DNA of 64,000 nt, from positions 1,975,001-2,039,000 of the forward strand of contig NZ_CP022657.1 in assembly GCF_002243515.1 (NCBI RefSeq). Direction: 5' to 3'. Shown piece after piece: positions 1 to 7,148 of this stretch. The notes beneath the pieces are model-generated. The model made no database searches and had not been told where the DNA came from. It was given only the letters and a program-made list of their open reading frames with translations. The position numbers were made by a program, and so were the translations under genes. The DNA comes from Tumebacillus algifaecis. Its GTDB lineage: Bacteria; Bacillota; Bacilli; Tumebacillales; Tumebacillaceae. Positions within the stretch are counted from its first letter, which is position 1. Each line of letters starts with the position of its first letter.

Positions 1-2
1 AG

Positions 3-509
3 TTGGAGTCAGGCCAGTTCCAGATGCACGAAGTTCAGGTCGATATGGGGGTCTTGATCCGTCGCGTGGGGCGCAAATTCTCTACGGTCGCCCATGAACG
101 CAATGTCACGTTGCACGTCAACGTGCTTCAGAACTCCGACCCGGCGACCGTGCTGGGGGACGCCGACCGTTTGGAACAGGTGTTCACCAACTTGCTCGAC
201 AATGCGTTCCGCCACACTCCAAAAGGCGGAATGATCACGCTGTCTTTGGCCCGAGAGGATTCATTCTTGCGCATCGGCGTACAGGATACGGGCGAGGGGA
301 TTCCGCCTGATGACCTGCCCTATATCTGGGATCGTTTCTACAAAGTGGACAAAGCCAGAACGCGGAGCAAAGGCGGCACTGGCATTGGCCTCGCCATCAC
401 CTATAACATTGTGAAAAGCCATCATGGCGACATCGTCGTGGACAGTGTGATCGGGCAAGGAACTGCCTTTAATGTGCTCTTGCCACGCGATACAGGCGGT
501 AACGTATAA
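3..509 (+). CDS. Sensor histidine kinase, C-terminal part (cut by window edge)
   Basis: This is the catalytic end of a two-component sensor kinase; the sensing part and most of the phospho-acceptor domain lie before the window. About 168 residues are visible. They hold the ATP-binding HATPase_c domain: N box NLLDNAFRHT, G1 box DTGEGIP, an F-box region around YIWDRFYKVD, and G2 box GGTGIGLAI. Such kinases phosphorylate a response regulator, whose gene is probably upstream, outside the window. The apparent TTG at the start is only where the open frame enters the window, not a supported start codon. A strong hairpin with a T run follows directly. The stimulus cannot be told from this fragment. 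Confidence 0.9.
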   Translation: MESGQFQMHEVQVDMGVLIRRVGRKFSTVAHERNVTLHVNVLQNSDPATVLGDADRLEQVFTNLLDNAFRHTPKGGMITLSLAREDSFLRIGVQDTGEGIPPDDLPYIWDRFYKVDKARTRSKGGTGIGLAITYNIVKSHHGDIVVDSVIGQGTAFNVLLPRDTGGNV

Positions 510-545
510 AAAAGTGGTGTTCCTGCAAAGGAACACCACTTTTTT
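508..545. terminator. Bidirectional intrinsic terminator
   Basis: A near-perfect hairpin with arms around AAGTGGTGTTCCT and AGGAACACCACTT and loop GCAA has A on the left and T on the right, so it can stop transcripts from both converging genes (kinase and YhcN/YlaJ lipoprotein). Confidence 0.85.
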
Positions 546-1122
546 ACATTTCCGGGATCAGGCGAGAGACGATGTCAGCAATTTCATTTGAGATCGCGGT
601 CATCGGTTTTCCGTGTTGTATGTCGCGGATCAAAGTGCGTGCCCGCGTGACGGTGTCGAGGTCGGCCGATACCAGGGCACGATAGCCGTCGCCGTTACGT
701 TCTACCGCTTCTTTGGCCGAAAATTTGATCGAGTCGATCTGTGACCCGGTGATGCTGGGATGCAGATCGAGACCAACCAATGCCATTTTGCCGGCGATCA
801 ATACGGAGGCATGCTCTACGCCAGGAATTCGGGTCATGATATTCGCTAACGAGTCAGCCTGCTGTTCTGCGCTTTCTTGACCTTGGTTGCCGGCCACTTG
901 GACCTGTGGGGCGCGCACCGTGTAGTTCGGTTTGTTCGTTTCGCTCACTTGCTTGGGGTTAGGTTTGCGTTCGGCAGGCGTTGTTTTGATCTCCACTTGG
1001 TCGCCTTGTTGCTGTGGCTGCGGTTGTTGTTTAGCAGGGGCAGCTCCTTGGTTGCCGCAGCCGACGAGCGCTAGTGCGGTTAGAATCATGAGCCAACCTT
1101 TGCTTCGAGTGTAAACGTTCAT
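544..1122 (-). CDS. YhcN/YlaJ-type sporulation lipoprotein
   Basis: A 192-residue predicted lipoprotein. It has a short positively charged N-terminus, a hydrophobic stretch and a lipobox ALVGC with the lipidated Cys near residue 22. A low-complexity Gln/Pro/Lys linker follows to about residue 75, and then a compact domain (ADSLANIMTRIPGVEHASVLI, later KMALVGLDL) typical of the YhcN/YlaJ family. In Bacillus, members of this family are made in the forespore and sit in the spore membrane. The ATG has a clear GGAGGGAG ribosome site. The gene converges on the kinase and shares its terminator. The family call is from the pattern 'lipobox, linker, IPGVxxAxV domain' and is fairly safe; the exact role is not known. 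Confidence 0.8.
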   Translation of the reverse strand: MNVYTRSKGWLMILTALALVGCGNQGAAPAKQQPQPQQQGDQVEIKTTPAERKPNPKQVSETNKPNYTVRAPQVQVAGNQGQESAEQQADSLANIMTRIPGVEHASVLIAGKMALVGLDLHPSITGSQIDSIKFSAKEAVERNGDGYRALVSADLDTVTRARTLIRDIQHGKPMTAISNEIADIVSRLIPEM

Positions 1123-1243
1123 GTTAAACTCCCTCCTTACAGGGTAGTCTTCCCATTGGAGAATCAGGCTTTTCCTTGAAAATTATAGGGGGAGTGGGGA
1201 ATACTGTTAGGGCAAACAGCTGGCAAAGGAGAACAGGGACGAC

Positions 1244-1408
1244 ATGACATGGGTGTATTATGGCAAATTATTCGACAGTAAATTTCAAGCGGGGTGTCTG
1301 GCGGCGCGATTTCGTGAAGACTGGTGGTCGAACGAATACAAGAGCCCAGAACATGTAGGAATTTACAGAACGAGCAAGGGCCGATACGGCGTGAAATACA
1401 TTAAGTAA
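1244..1408 (+). CDS. Small conserved-looking protein, 54 aa
   Basis: A short ORF starting at ATG 1244 (MTWVYYGKLFDSKF...) and ending in TAA at 1408, with an AAAGGAGA ribosome site about a dozen bases upstream. The product is rich in aromatic and basic residues (WVYY, EDWW, GRYGVKYIK), soluble, and has no signal peptide. The composition is protein-like rather than random, and no competing ORF covers it. I do not recognise the family. Many Bacillales carry similar 50-60-residue orphan proteins ending in a GVKYI-like strand. Confidence rests on the ribosome site and composition only. Confidence 0.55.
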   Translation: MTWVYYGKLFDSKFQAGCLAARFREDWWSNEYKSPEHVGIYRTSKGRYGVKYIK

Positions 1409-1413
1409 ATATT

Positions 1414-1429
1414 GTTTTCACGTGAAACA
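1414..1429. promoter_or_regulatory. parS-like palindrome (CACGTG core)
   Basis: GTTTTCACGTGAAACA matches the Bacillus parS consensus TGTTTCACGTGAAACA at 14 of 16 positions, with the CACGTG core and right arm intact and the two outermost left bases changed. It lies in a gene-free gap. A weaker inverted repeat (AATTCAA...TTGAATT) follows at about 1429-1459. It could equally be an operator or chance. Confidence 0.35.
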
Positions 1430-1508
1430 ATTCAAAATATTATACAATATTGTTGAATTATGTCGGATGAACTTGCGATGAATCGACCGAATGCGAGGAG
1501 AGAGTCTG

Positions 1509-1943
1509 ATGTTTCAAAACCCCACCGATCAGCAACTTGTTGATCTGCTCCAAAACAGCAAAACGATCGCCGTGGTCGGCTTGTCGGGCGACCCCGAGAA
1601 AGCCAGCTATCAAGTGGCCGCTTATGAACAGTCGCAAGGTTATGAAGTAGTGCCGATCAACCCGACAGTCGAATCTGTGTTGGGTCGAAAAGCTCAGCAC
1701 ATCTTGACCGAAGTCGAAGGGCCGATCGATATTGTCAACGTTTTTCGCCGCAGCGGTGAAGTGGCAACCATCGTCGATCAGGCGATCGAAATTGGTGCGA
1801 AGGCGGTCTGGACACAGCTTGATATCGTCGATGAAACAGCGGCGAAAAAAGCGCAGGATGCTGGACTGGTCGTCGTGATGGACAAGTGTTTAAAAGTCGA
1901 GCATCGTAGACTGCTCGGCAAAGAAAACAACGATTCGAAGTAA
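1509..1943 (+). CDS. CoA-binding protein (YccU-like)
   Basis: A 144-residue single-domain protein of the CoA-binding family related to the nucleotide-binding domain of succinyl-CoA synthetase alpha subunits. Visible features are the N-terminal Rossmann segment TIAVVGLSGDPEKASYQVA, the VVPINPTV strand-turn, DIVNVFRR, KAVWTQLDI, and the C-terminal DKCLKVEHRRLL. The length fits stand-alone family members. Start ATG 1509 is chosen because GAGGAGAGAG sits just upstream; an ATG at 1491 would lie on top of that ribosome site. The cellular role of these proteins is unresolved; binding of CoA or a similar nucleotide is the family expectation. Confidence 0.85.
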   Translation: MFQNPTDQQLVDLLQNSKTIAVVGLSGDPEKASYQVAAYEQSQGYEVVPINPTVESVLGRKAQHILTEVEGPIDIVNVFRRSGEVATIVDQAIEIGAKAVWTQLDIVDETAAKKAQDAGLVVVMDKCLKVEHRRLLGKENNDSK

Positions 1944-2009
1944 GAATGGGTAAATCGCTCTGGACAAAACGGAAGCCTTCAGTAAAATTGAAAGGTGGAG
2001 GTGTGACCT

Positions 2010-2126
2010 ATGAAGCGATTTGCATTCATTCTTTGTTGTATCGGCGTTATTGGCGTGATGTTTCTGGGCGCATACCAAAAACCGGTCAAAGTGGATATTT
2101 CGACCGTAGCCGCTATCGCCCACTAG
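2010..2126 (+). CDS. Small single-span membrane peptide, 38 aa
   Basis: ATG 2010 follows a good AAAGGTGGAGGTG ribosome site. The product starts MKRFAFILCCIGVIGVMFLG, a single hydrophobic helix, followed by a short hydrophilic tail rich in Lys, Val and Asp. It could be a small membrane protein or a short exported peptide. It lies between the CoA-binding gene and an unknown soluble protein and may be co-transcribed with them. No family is recognised. Confidence 0.5.
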   Translation: MKRFAFILCCIGVIGVMFLGAYQKPVKVDISTVAAIAH

Positions 2127-2147
2127 TCCTGTTCATAGGAGGCGCTT

Positions 2148-2633
2148 ATGGCTAACGAGCAAAACGATCAGCAAGACAAGGAACAGGAAGCGCAGCCTGC
2201 ATTCCCAACCATCCCTATGGCGATGGAACATCGGCTTTCGATGAAGTGGCTGACCATGGAGGCACTCTCAAAGCTGATCAAACGCTTTGGAATCGATGGC
2301 ACCATGCCGCGCGTGGTGTTGCTCACCGCGTTTGGCAAGCTGGAAGGTACGCTTTGTGAGATCAAGCCAACCTATGCGGAAAGCTATTCGGAAGAAGAAA
2401 CTGGGGAACTGCGACCGGACGTGGCCTCGATGGTGACCCATGTCAGAAGTGATCTGCTCGCTTTGATGGAGCAGGAGGAGCAAGGACTCCAACTGGTCGA
2501 TACCGCGCCGATACTTTCTCTGCGCGATGTGGCACTCTACAATCACGGGCAGAAGCAACATCTGCCGCAATTGACCTTGTTTGCCGATCAGGTGATCGGA
2601 TTTAGTTTGACCGAGTTGCCCCGTCTGCACTAG
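2148..2633 (+). CDS. Hypothetical protein, 161 aa
   Basis: A soluble protein with an acidic, Gln-rich N-terminus (to about residue 20) and then a mixed alpha/beta-looking domain. It contains PRVVLLTAFGKLEGTLCEI, an acidic insertion SEEETGEL, and a C-terminal segment VIGFSLTELPRL. No signal peptide, membrane span or catalytic motif is apparent. ATG 2148 has an excellent AGGAGG site. I do not recognise the family; the strand pattern RVVLLTAFGKLEGTL recalls small beta-barrel folds, but that is only an impression. The thiamin leader begins just downstream. Confidence 0.7.
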   Translation: MANEQNDQQDKEQEAQPAFPTIPMAMEHRLSMKWLTMEALSKLIKRFGIDGTMPRVVLLTAFGKLEGTLCEIKPTYAESYSEEETGELRPDVASMVTHVRSDLLALMEQEEQGLQLVDTAPILSLRDVALYNHGQKQHLPQLTLFADQVIGFSLTELPRLH

Positions 2634-2644
2634 TGCAAACAAAC

Positions 2645-2673
2645 TTGTCAGTCGAGGGTACGAATGGTATCAT
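2645..2673 (+). promoter_or_regulatory. Promoter of the thiamin unit
   Basis: TTGTCA (2645-2650) and TATCAT (2668-2673) are separated by 17 bases, a good housekeeping-type promoter just ahead of the TPP riboswitch. Confidence 0.65.
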
Positions 2674-2685
2674 GAAAAGCGTGTA

Positions 2686-2787
2686 ATCCCCTAGGGGTGC
2701 TTCCATCATAGCGGAGGCTGAGAGAAGGCACTTTTTCCTTCAACCCTTGGAACCTGACTCGACTGGGTAATGCCAGCGTAGGGAAGC
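2686..2787 (+). promoter_or_regulatory. TPP (thiamin pyrophosphate) riboswitch
   Basis: The thi-box core is present in order: CTAGGGGTGC (2691-2700), the GGCTGAGAG element, CCCTTGGAACCTGA, and GGGTAATGCCAGCGTAGGGAA. The outer stem can form between the TCCCCTA and TAGGGA segments at the two ends. It binds thiamin pyrophosphate in the nascent RNA. The terminator at 2823-2859 indicates control by transcription attenuation of the downstream thiESG genes. Confidence 0.95.
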
Positions 2788-2822
2788 GGGATGGCCGACA
2801 CGCATATGTACACGTGTGATGG

Positions 2823-2859
2823 AGCCGTCTCTGTTTTTTCGGAGGCGGCTTTTTTATTT
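2823..2859 (+). terminator. Riboswitch-controlled attenuator
   Basis: AGCCGTCTCT pairs with GGAGGCGGCT (two G-U pairs) across a T-rich loop and is followed by a T run. It lies between the TPP aptamer and thiE, so it is the likely OFF structure formed when TPP is bound. Confidence 0.8.
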
Positions 2860-2884
2860 TTTGAGCAAGGTGGAGGTGTTGGCG

Positions 2885-3520
2885 ATGGATTCAAGATTGT
2901 ATGTGGTCACCGGTCACCAGTTTCTAAAAGGTCGTTCCTTGGAAAGCGTGATCCGCGCTGCGATTCATGGCGGTGCCGACTGTATTCAGCTGCGAGAAAA
3001 AGAGTACACAGGGCGCCAACTGCTCGAAGCAGGTCTATTGCTACGCCGCATTACAAAAGAGATGGGTGCTACGTTGATCGTCAATGATCGCATCGATGTA
3101 GCTCGCGCGGTAGACGCTGACGGTGTGCATCTGGGACAGAGTGATCTGCCGATTCAAGTGGCTCGCGAGATGTTGGCAGTTGGCAAGATTGTTGGGATTT
3201 CCACGCACAATGTGGCAGAAGCGGTGGCAGCGGAACGTTCAGGCGCCGACTACATCGGATTTGGTCCGATCAAACAGACGGCGACCAAACAGGACACCGA
3301 GCCTGTGGTCGGCGCAGCTGGATTGCAAGAGGTGCGCAGGCATGTGTCGCTTCCGATCGTCGCGATCGGCGGGATCAAGGCGGAAGATGTTGCCGAGATC
3401 ATCCGAAATGGAGCCAACGGCGTGGCGGTAGTGTCGGCGGTGATCGGCAGCGATGATGTGCAAGCGGCAGCGCAGAACATCCGTCAGATCGTCGATCTGG
3501 AAAGGGGGGCACGCGGATGA
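2885..3520 (+). CDS. thiE: Thiamine-phosphate synthase
   Basis: ThiE joins the thiazole phosphate and HMP pyrophosphate to form thiamin phosphate in the cytoplasm. The 211-residue product is a typical (beta/alpha)8 ThiE: IQLREK for pyrophosphate contacts, LIVNDRIDVARAVDADGVHL, GQSDLP, the GFGPIKQTATK segment and VAIGGI. ATG 2885 is chosen because it follows GGTGGAGGTG and gives the family N-terminus (MDSRLYVVTG); longer in-frame starts would run into the attenuator. It is the first gene of a three-gene unit under the TPP riboswitch and overlaps thiS by four bases. Confidence 0.95.
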   Translation: MDSRLYVVTGHQFLKGRSLESVIRAAIHGGADCIQLREKEYTGRQLLEAGLLLRRITKEMGATLIVNDRIDVARAVDADGVHLGQSDLPIQVAREMLAVGKIVGISTHNVAEAVAAERSGADYIGFGPIKQTATKQDTEPVVGAAGLQEVRRHVSLPIVAIGGIKAEDVAEIIRNGANGVAVVSAVIGSDDVQAAAQNIRQIVDLERGARG

Positions 3521-3720
3521 CTTTGCTCATCAACGGACAACAGCGCGAAGTGGAAGCGGTGCAAACGCTGGCCGACGTGGTCAATCATTTTGGGCTCAAC
3601 GAGCGGATCATCATCATTGAGCACAACCTGAACATCGTGCCTCGCGATCAATACGCTGGGACTCAGGTGCATGATGGCGATAAGATTGAGATCGTCCATT
3701 TTGTAGGCGGTGGCTATTAA
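3517..3720 (+). CDS. thiS: Sulfur carrier protein ThiS
   Basis: A small ubiquitin-fold sulfur carrier (67 aa) for assembly of the thiamin thiazole ring. The family pattern is clear: [16 protein letters not shown], then [12 protein letters not shown] at the end. The C-terminal glycine pair is normally adenylated and converted to a thiocarboxylate. The oddity is that this copy ends Gly-Gly-Gly-Tyr, one residue past the glycines; the stop codon is unambiguous. The start overlaps the thiE stop (ATGA), so it is translationally coupled. No thiF or thiO is seen nearby, so the adenylating enzyme must be encoded elsewhere. Confidence 0.92.
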   Translation: MTLLINGQQREVEAVQTLADVVNHFGLNERIIIIEHNLNIVPRDQYAGTQVHDGDKIEIVHFVGGGY

Positions 3721-3739
3721 TATGAAAGAGGTGCGGAAC

Positions 3740-4519
3740 ATGGCAGACACTTTGAAAATCGGTAGTTATGAGTTTTCCTCTCGCCTGTTGCTTGGGACAG
3801 GTAAATTCTCCGATCTTGACATCCAACAACAGGCGGTAGACGCATCGGAAACAGAAATTTTGACCTTTGCGATCCGTCGATTAAATATTGACAACCCGAA
3901 CAATCCGAATTTTTTGGAGCGTCTCGACTTGAAAAAGTATACGTTGCTGCCAAACACCGCAGGTGCACAAACGGCAGAAGAAGCGGTGCGCATCGCACGC
4001 CTTGCTAAGGCATCCGGTCTGTGTGACATGATCAAAGTGGAAGTGATCGGCGACATGCGCACCTTGCTACCCGATCCGATCGGCACGCTGAAAGCGACCG
4101 AGCAATTGGTCAACGAAGGCTTCACCGTATTGCCGTACACGTCCGATGATCCGATGTTGGCGCGCCATCTGGTCGAAGTGGGCGCACATGCGATCATGCC
4201 AGGCGCTTCGCCGATCGGTTCCGGCCTTGGTCTGCTCAATCCGCACTACCTGTCATTTATCATCGAAGAGTGCGCTGGCAAAGTGCCGGTGATCATCGAT
4301 GCGGGGGTTGGCTCTGCGGCCGATGTGGCGGCTGCGATGGAACTTGGCGCGGACGCTGTGCTGTTAAACACCGCCGTGGCTGGTGCGAAAGATCCGGTCT
4401 TGATGGCTGAAGCGATGAAATTAGCGATCCTTGCCGGACGCAAAGGCTACGCAGCTGGACGCATTCCGAAGAAGCGTTATGCTAACGCCTCTTCGCCGAT
4501 GGAGATGATGATCGAGTAA
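3740..4519 (+). CDS. thiG: Thiazole synthase
   Basis: ThiG builds the thiazole phosphate from 1-deoxy-xylulose phosphate, dehydroglycine and ThiS thiocarboxylate. The 259-residue TIM-barrel shows the family start [19 protein letters not shown], the IKVEVIGD strand carrying the Schiff-base lysine, [37 protein letters not shown] and the [16 protein letters not shown] phosphate-binding segment. ATG 3740 has a GAAAGAGGTG site; an upstream ATG at 3722 is possible but would add a non-conserved extension. It is the last gene of the riboswitch unit, about 20 bases after thiS. Confidence 0.95.
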   Translation: MADTLKIGSYEFSSRLLLGTGKFSDLDIQQQAVDASETEILTFAIRRLNIDNPNNPNFLERLDLKKYTLLPNTAGAQTAEEAVRIARLAKASGLCDMIKVEVIGDMRTLLPDPIGTLKATEQLVNEGFTVLPYTSDDPMLARHLVEVGAHAIMPGASPIGSGLGLLNPHYLSFIIEECAGKVPVIIDAGVGSAADVAAAMELGADAVLLNTAVAGAKDPVLMAEAMKLAILAGRKGYAAGRIPKKRYANASSPMEMMIE

Positions 4520-4567
4520 CACTTTTCTGATAAAATAGGTGTCATCTAGCAGAATGGGGTGACGCGA

Positions 4568-5380
4568 GTGAGAACCGATTATCATGTCCATACGGAACGC
4601 GGACCGTATTCCGTAGAGTGGCTGGAGCAGTTTATTGAGACTGCGCGGCGTCGCGGGGTCGGAGAGCTTGGCATTTCGGAGCACGGATATCGTTTCAAAC
4701 AGACCCGTTCGCTTTTTGCTAATGAATGGACGGACAAAAAGCGGACGGAAGACCTTGATCAGTACATGCAGATGGTGCTGGATGCGCGCAAGGCGGGTCA
4801 TGCGGTCAAGTTCGGCATTGAGCTTGATTACATCCCCGGTTGCGAGGAGGCGGTGCGTGAGTTCCTTGCCTCCTACCCGTTCGACTATGTGATCGGCTCG
4901 GTGCATTGGCTGGGCGATTTTGGGTTTGACCTGCTGGAATATCGCACCGTTTGGGAGGAACGAGACATCAAGGAAGTGTACAACGAATACTTTGAAACTT
5001 TGATGAAGCTGGCCGAATCGAGACTGTTTCAGATTATCGGGCACCCCGATGTGATCAAAGTGTTCGGACATGTTCCTGATGATGCCGACTTCCTGCAAGG
5101 CTGGTATAGCAAGTTGGCCGCCCATTTCAAGCGATATGACCAGTGTATCGAAGTCTCAACGGCCGGTCTGCGCAAACCGGTGCAGAAGATGTACCCGGCA
5201 CCAGACTTCTTGAGCGCCTGCTATGCTGCGGGCGTGCCGATTGCACTCTCCTCAGATGCACACCGCCCCGAAGATGTCGGAGCCGATTATGACACGGCCA
5301 TCGCCTATATTCGGTCGGCAGGATACGCTCATCTTTGCACATTTGAAAATCGAGTGCGTACGGAGGTACCGCTCACGTAA
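4568..5380 (+). CDS. PHP-family phosphatase (histidinol-phosphatase type)
   Basis: A 270-residue PHP-domain metal phosphoesterase of the HisK/HisJ type. Metal ligands are visible in order: DYHVHTE near the N-terminus, SEHGYR, the Glu in GIELDY, GSVHW, IGHPDV, and SSDAHRP near the C-terminus. In histidine synthesis this enzyme removes phosphate from histidinol phosphate, but related PHP phosphatases act on other substrates and no his genes are nearby. GTG 4568 is preferred because TGGGGTGA lies five bases upstream and the protein then begins with the PHP motif; a GTG at 4559 is the alternative. A strong terminator follows. Confidence 0.85.
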   Translation: MRTDYHVHTERGPYSVEWLEQFIETARRRGVGELGISEHGYRFKQTRSLFANEWTDKKRTEDLDQYMQMVLDARKAGHAVKFGIELDYIPGCEEAVREFLASYPFDYVIGSVHWLGDFGFDLLEYRTVWEERDIKEVYNEYFETLMKLAESRLFQIIGHPDVIKVFGHVPDDADFLQGWYSKLAAHFKRYDQCIEVSTAGLRKPVQKMYPAPDFLSACYAAGVPIALSSDAHRPEDVGADYDTAIAYIRSAGYAHLCTFENRVRTEVPLT

Positions 5381-5381
5381 C

Positions 5382-5418
5382 AAAAAAGGAGATTCCACGA
5401 GTGGGAATCTCCTTTTTT
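5382..5418. terminator. Bidirectional intrinsic terminator
   Basis: AAAAAAGGAGATTCC and GGAATCTCCTTTTTT form a long stem. It serves the PHP gene on the plus strand and the peptide/regulator unit on the minus strand. Confidence 0.88.
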
Positions 5419-5424
5419 ATGCAA

Positions 5425-5580
5425 TTATTCTGGAGGACAAAGTTCAGGGTGCAGGACCAACTGTCCGCTCTTGCATTTGGTCCAGATTGGCGGATCATCC
5501 GCAAAGAACGTTTTGTCATATAGGTAAAGTCCGATCAAAAGAGCGGACCCAATCACAACAACCAAAGCGACCTTCTTCAT
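5425..5580 (-). CDS. Candidate exported signalling peptide, 51 aa
   Basis: A short ORF immediately downstream of the HTH-TPR regulator. ATG at 5580 has an AGAGGAG ribosome site that overlaps the regulator's stop codon, with 14 bases between the genes. The product starts MKK, then a hydrophobic helix (VALVVVIGSALLIGLYLY), then about 30 polar residues with two Cys and a Pro-rich end (LHPELCPPE). This is the arrangement of the propeptide genes that follow NprR-, PlcR- or Rap-type receptors: export signal plus a C-terminal segment cut to a short pheromone. That role is inferred from layout and shape; the sequence matches no pheromone I know. It could instead be a small membrane protein. Confidence 0.65.
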   Translation of the reverse strand: MKKVALVVVIGSALLIGLYLYDKTFFADDPPIWTKCKSGQLVLHPELCPPE

Positions 5581-5594
5581 ATTTCTCTGCTCCT

Positions 5595-6911
5595 CTACGA
5601 TTTTTTAAGCAGTTTTCGGTAATGCTGATTTGCCAGACGCACATAGGAGACAGCCAGCCGTTCCCTCCCTTTTTCGATGTAATAATCCCCCAACTTCTCC
5701 GCAGCTTCGGCCAATTCGGTGGAAAACTCCAGTTTTTCAAACGCTTCGATCGCTTGTTTGTAAAAGTGAACAAATTCTTCTTCTTGATTTTGCATCAGGG
5801 AAAGGTCACCCAAATGACGCTTGGTGACAGCCAATTGCAGGGGATTATTCATCTGTTCGGCACGTCTTAGGCAATCTTGGAGGATGTTTCGCGCCTCTTC
5901 AAGGTTGCCGTTTTTCATTTCGACTTTGGCTAGGGCATGCAAAGTGTTCTGAATACTGGGGGTGTCGTTCGATTGCCGTTTCAACTTGAGTGAGCGCAAA
6001 AAATACTTGCGTGCTTTTTCATGACTGCCGACCTTGATCTCTACTTCTCCGAGATTGTGATAGCAGCGAGCCAAGGATCGGACATCGGTGGTCTGGCTCA
6101 GGATGCGAATGGAGCGTTCGATGTGTCGCCTGGCGATGTTGACACGGCCTTGATTTTTATACGCAGTTCCCATCATCATCAAGGTTCGTCCGATCTTGAT
6201 GATTTCGTCGAGATGTTCGTACTGCGCGAGGGCTTGTTCTGAATACCAGATGCAGCCTTCCCAGTTTTGCAGCATTTGCTTGATCAGCGCCATGCTGAAA
6301 TAGAGATTGCCCGCTTCGGTCGTTGCGGATGGATCTTCTACAAGATGTTCCGCTTCCCGGAGCAAGTCGAAAGCTTCCCACATCTTGCCGACCATATAGG
6401 AGTTGCGGCTTAACGTGATGTAGGTGTTGAGTACACGATCCAGATGCGGCTCGGGGTCGAAAACGCGCAACGCTTCTCGTCCCCAGTCTGTCGATGTGCT
6501 GTATTTGGCAGTTGAGTGGTAAAGGAGGCAAAGCATGTAGGAACTTTCCTGTAAATAGAGCATGTTGTTCTTCGAAAGCGCTTCCGTATAGAGCTTATGC
6601 AGGACTTCTATCGCCTCTGCCGATTGATTAATCTCGCGAAGGCGGCGTGCCGTTTGAAGAAGCTCGTCCAACCACTCTTCTTGGAGGTCGTGCATTTGCA
6701 TCAGGTCTTGTACGCTGCAACTCAAGCGCGAGGCAAAGACCTCCAAGATTTCCGGCGTGACATGTAATTTGCCTCGCTCGATCAAGGAGATCGACTGTAC
6801 AGAAAAGAGACCTGCAGCCAGATGTGACTGGGTCAATCCAATCGCCTTACGACGATCACGAATATTCTGACCAATTTGAATGGATTGCCGTTTCTTCCAA
6901 GCCTGATTCAT
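5595..6911 (-). CDS. HTH-TPR transcription regulator (NprR/RRNPP-like)
   Basis: A 438-residue regulator. An N-terminal XRE-type helix-turn-helix (about residues 10-65, GQNIRDRRKAIGLTQSHLAAG then SISLIERGK) is followed by a long array of tetratricopeptide repeats to the C-terminus (units such as ARCYHNLGEVEIKVGSHEKA). This is the architecture of NprR and other peptide-sensing RRNPP proteins, where the TPR groove binds a re-imported peptide. ATG 6911 is used because GGAGGTTGG lies six bases upstream; the longer frame to 6956 has no such site. A small exported peptide is encoded directly downstream and a small HTH gene diverges upstream. The target genes and peptide binding are inferred, not shown. 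Confidence 0.85.
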   Translation of the reverse strand: MNQAWKKRQSIQIGQNIRDRRKAIGLTQSHLAAGLFSVQSISLIERGKLHVTPEILEVFASRLSCSVQDLMQMHDLQEEWLDELLQTARRLREINQSAEAIEVLHKLYTEALSKNNMLYLQESSYMLCLLYHSTAKYSTSTDWGREALRVFDPEPHLDRVLNTYITLSRNSYMVGKMWEAFDLLREAEHLVEDPSATTEAGNLYFSMALIKQMLQNWEGCIWYSEQALAQYEHLDEIIKIGRTLMMMGTAYKNQGRVNIARRHIERSIRILSQTTDVRSLARCYHNLGEVEIKVGSHEKARKYFLRSLKLKRQSNDTPSIQNTLHALAKVEMKNGNLEEARNILQDCLRRAEQMNNPLQLAVTKRHLGDLSLMQNQEEEFVHFYKQAIEAFEKLEFSTELAEAAEKLGDYYIEKGRERLAVSYVRLANQHYRKLLKKS

Positions 6912-7000
6912 ATCCAACCTCCAACGATTCAAATGGCTGTACTTGTATTTTACCAAAGTCGTTTGAGAAACACCATAGAAGAGACATTTTAAAGTAATAT

Positions 7001-7062
7001 TTTGTCGAACATTGTCGATGTAGGTTTAATTAAAGCGAATACGTACATTGTTCGAAAAATTA
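7001..7062. promoter_or_regulatory. Candidate operator pair between divergent HTH genes
   Basis: Two inverted copies of the same element lie in the regulator / small-HTH intergenic gap: TTTGTCGAACATTGT at 7001-7015 and, on the opposite strand, TTTTTCGAACAATGT (7046-7060). Spaced inverted copies around the likely divergent promoters suit binding by one of the two HTH proteins. This is inference from symmetry. Confidence 0.45.
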
Positions 7063-7148
7063 TGTTATAAAATAAGTAAATATCAATCATTATTGCTCAC
7101 CTTGGGTAGGGGAAAGACAATAATGGAAAAAATGGGGAGTCAGATAAG

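Noticed and set aside
6912-6956. Longer N-terminus for the HTH-TPR regulator
   Set aside because: The ATG at 6911 has a near-ideal GGAGGTTGG site; the upstream extension does not.
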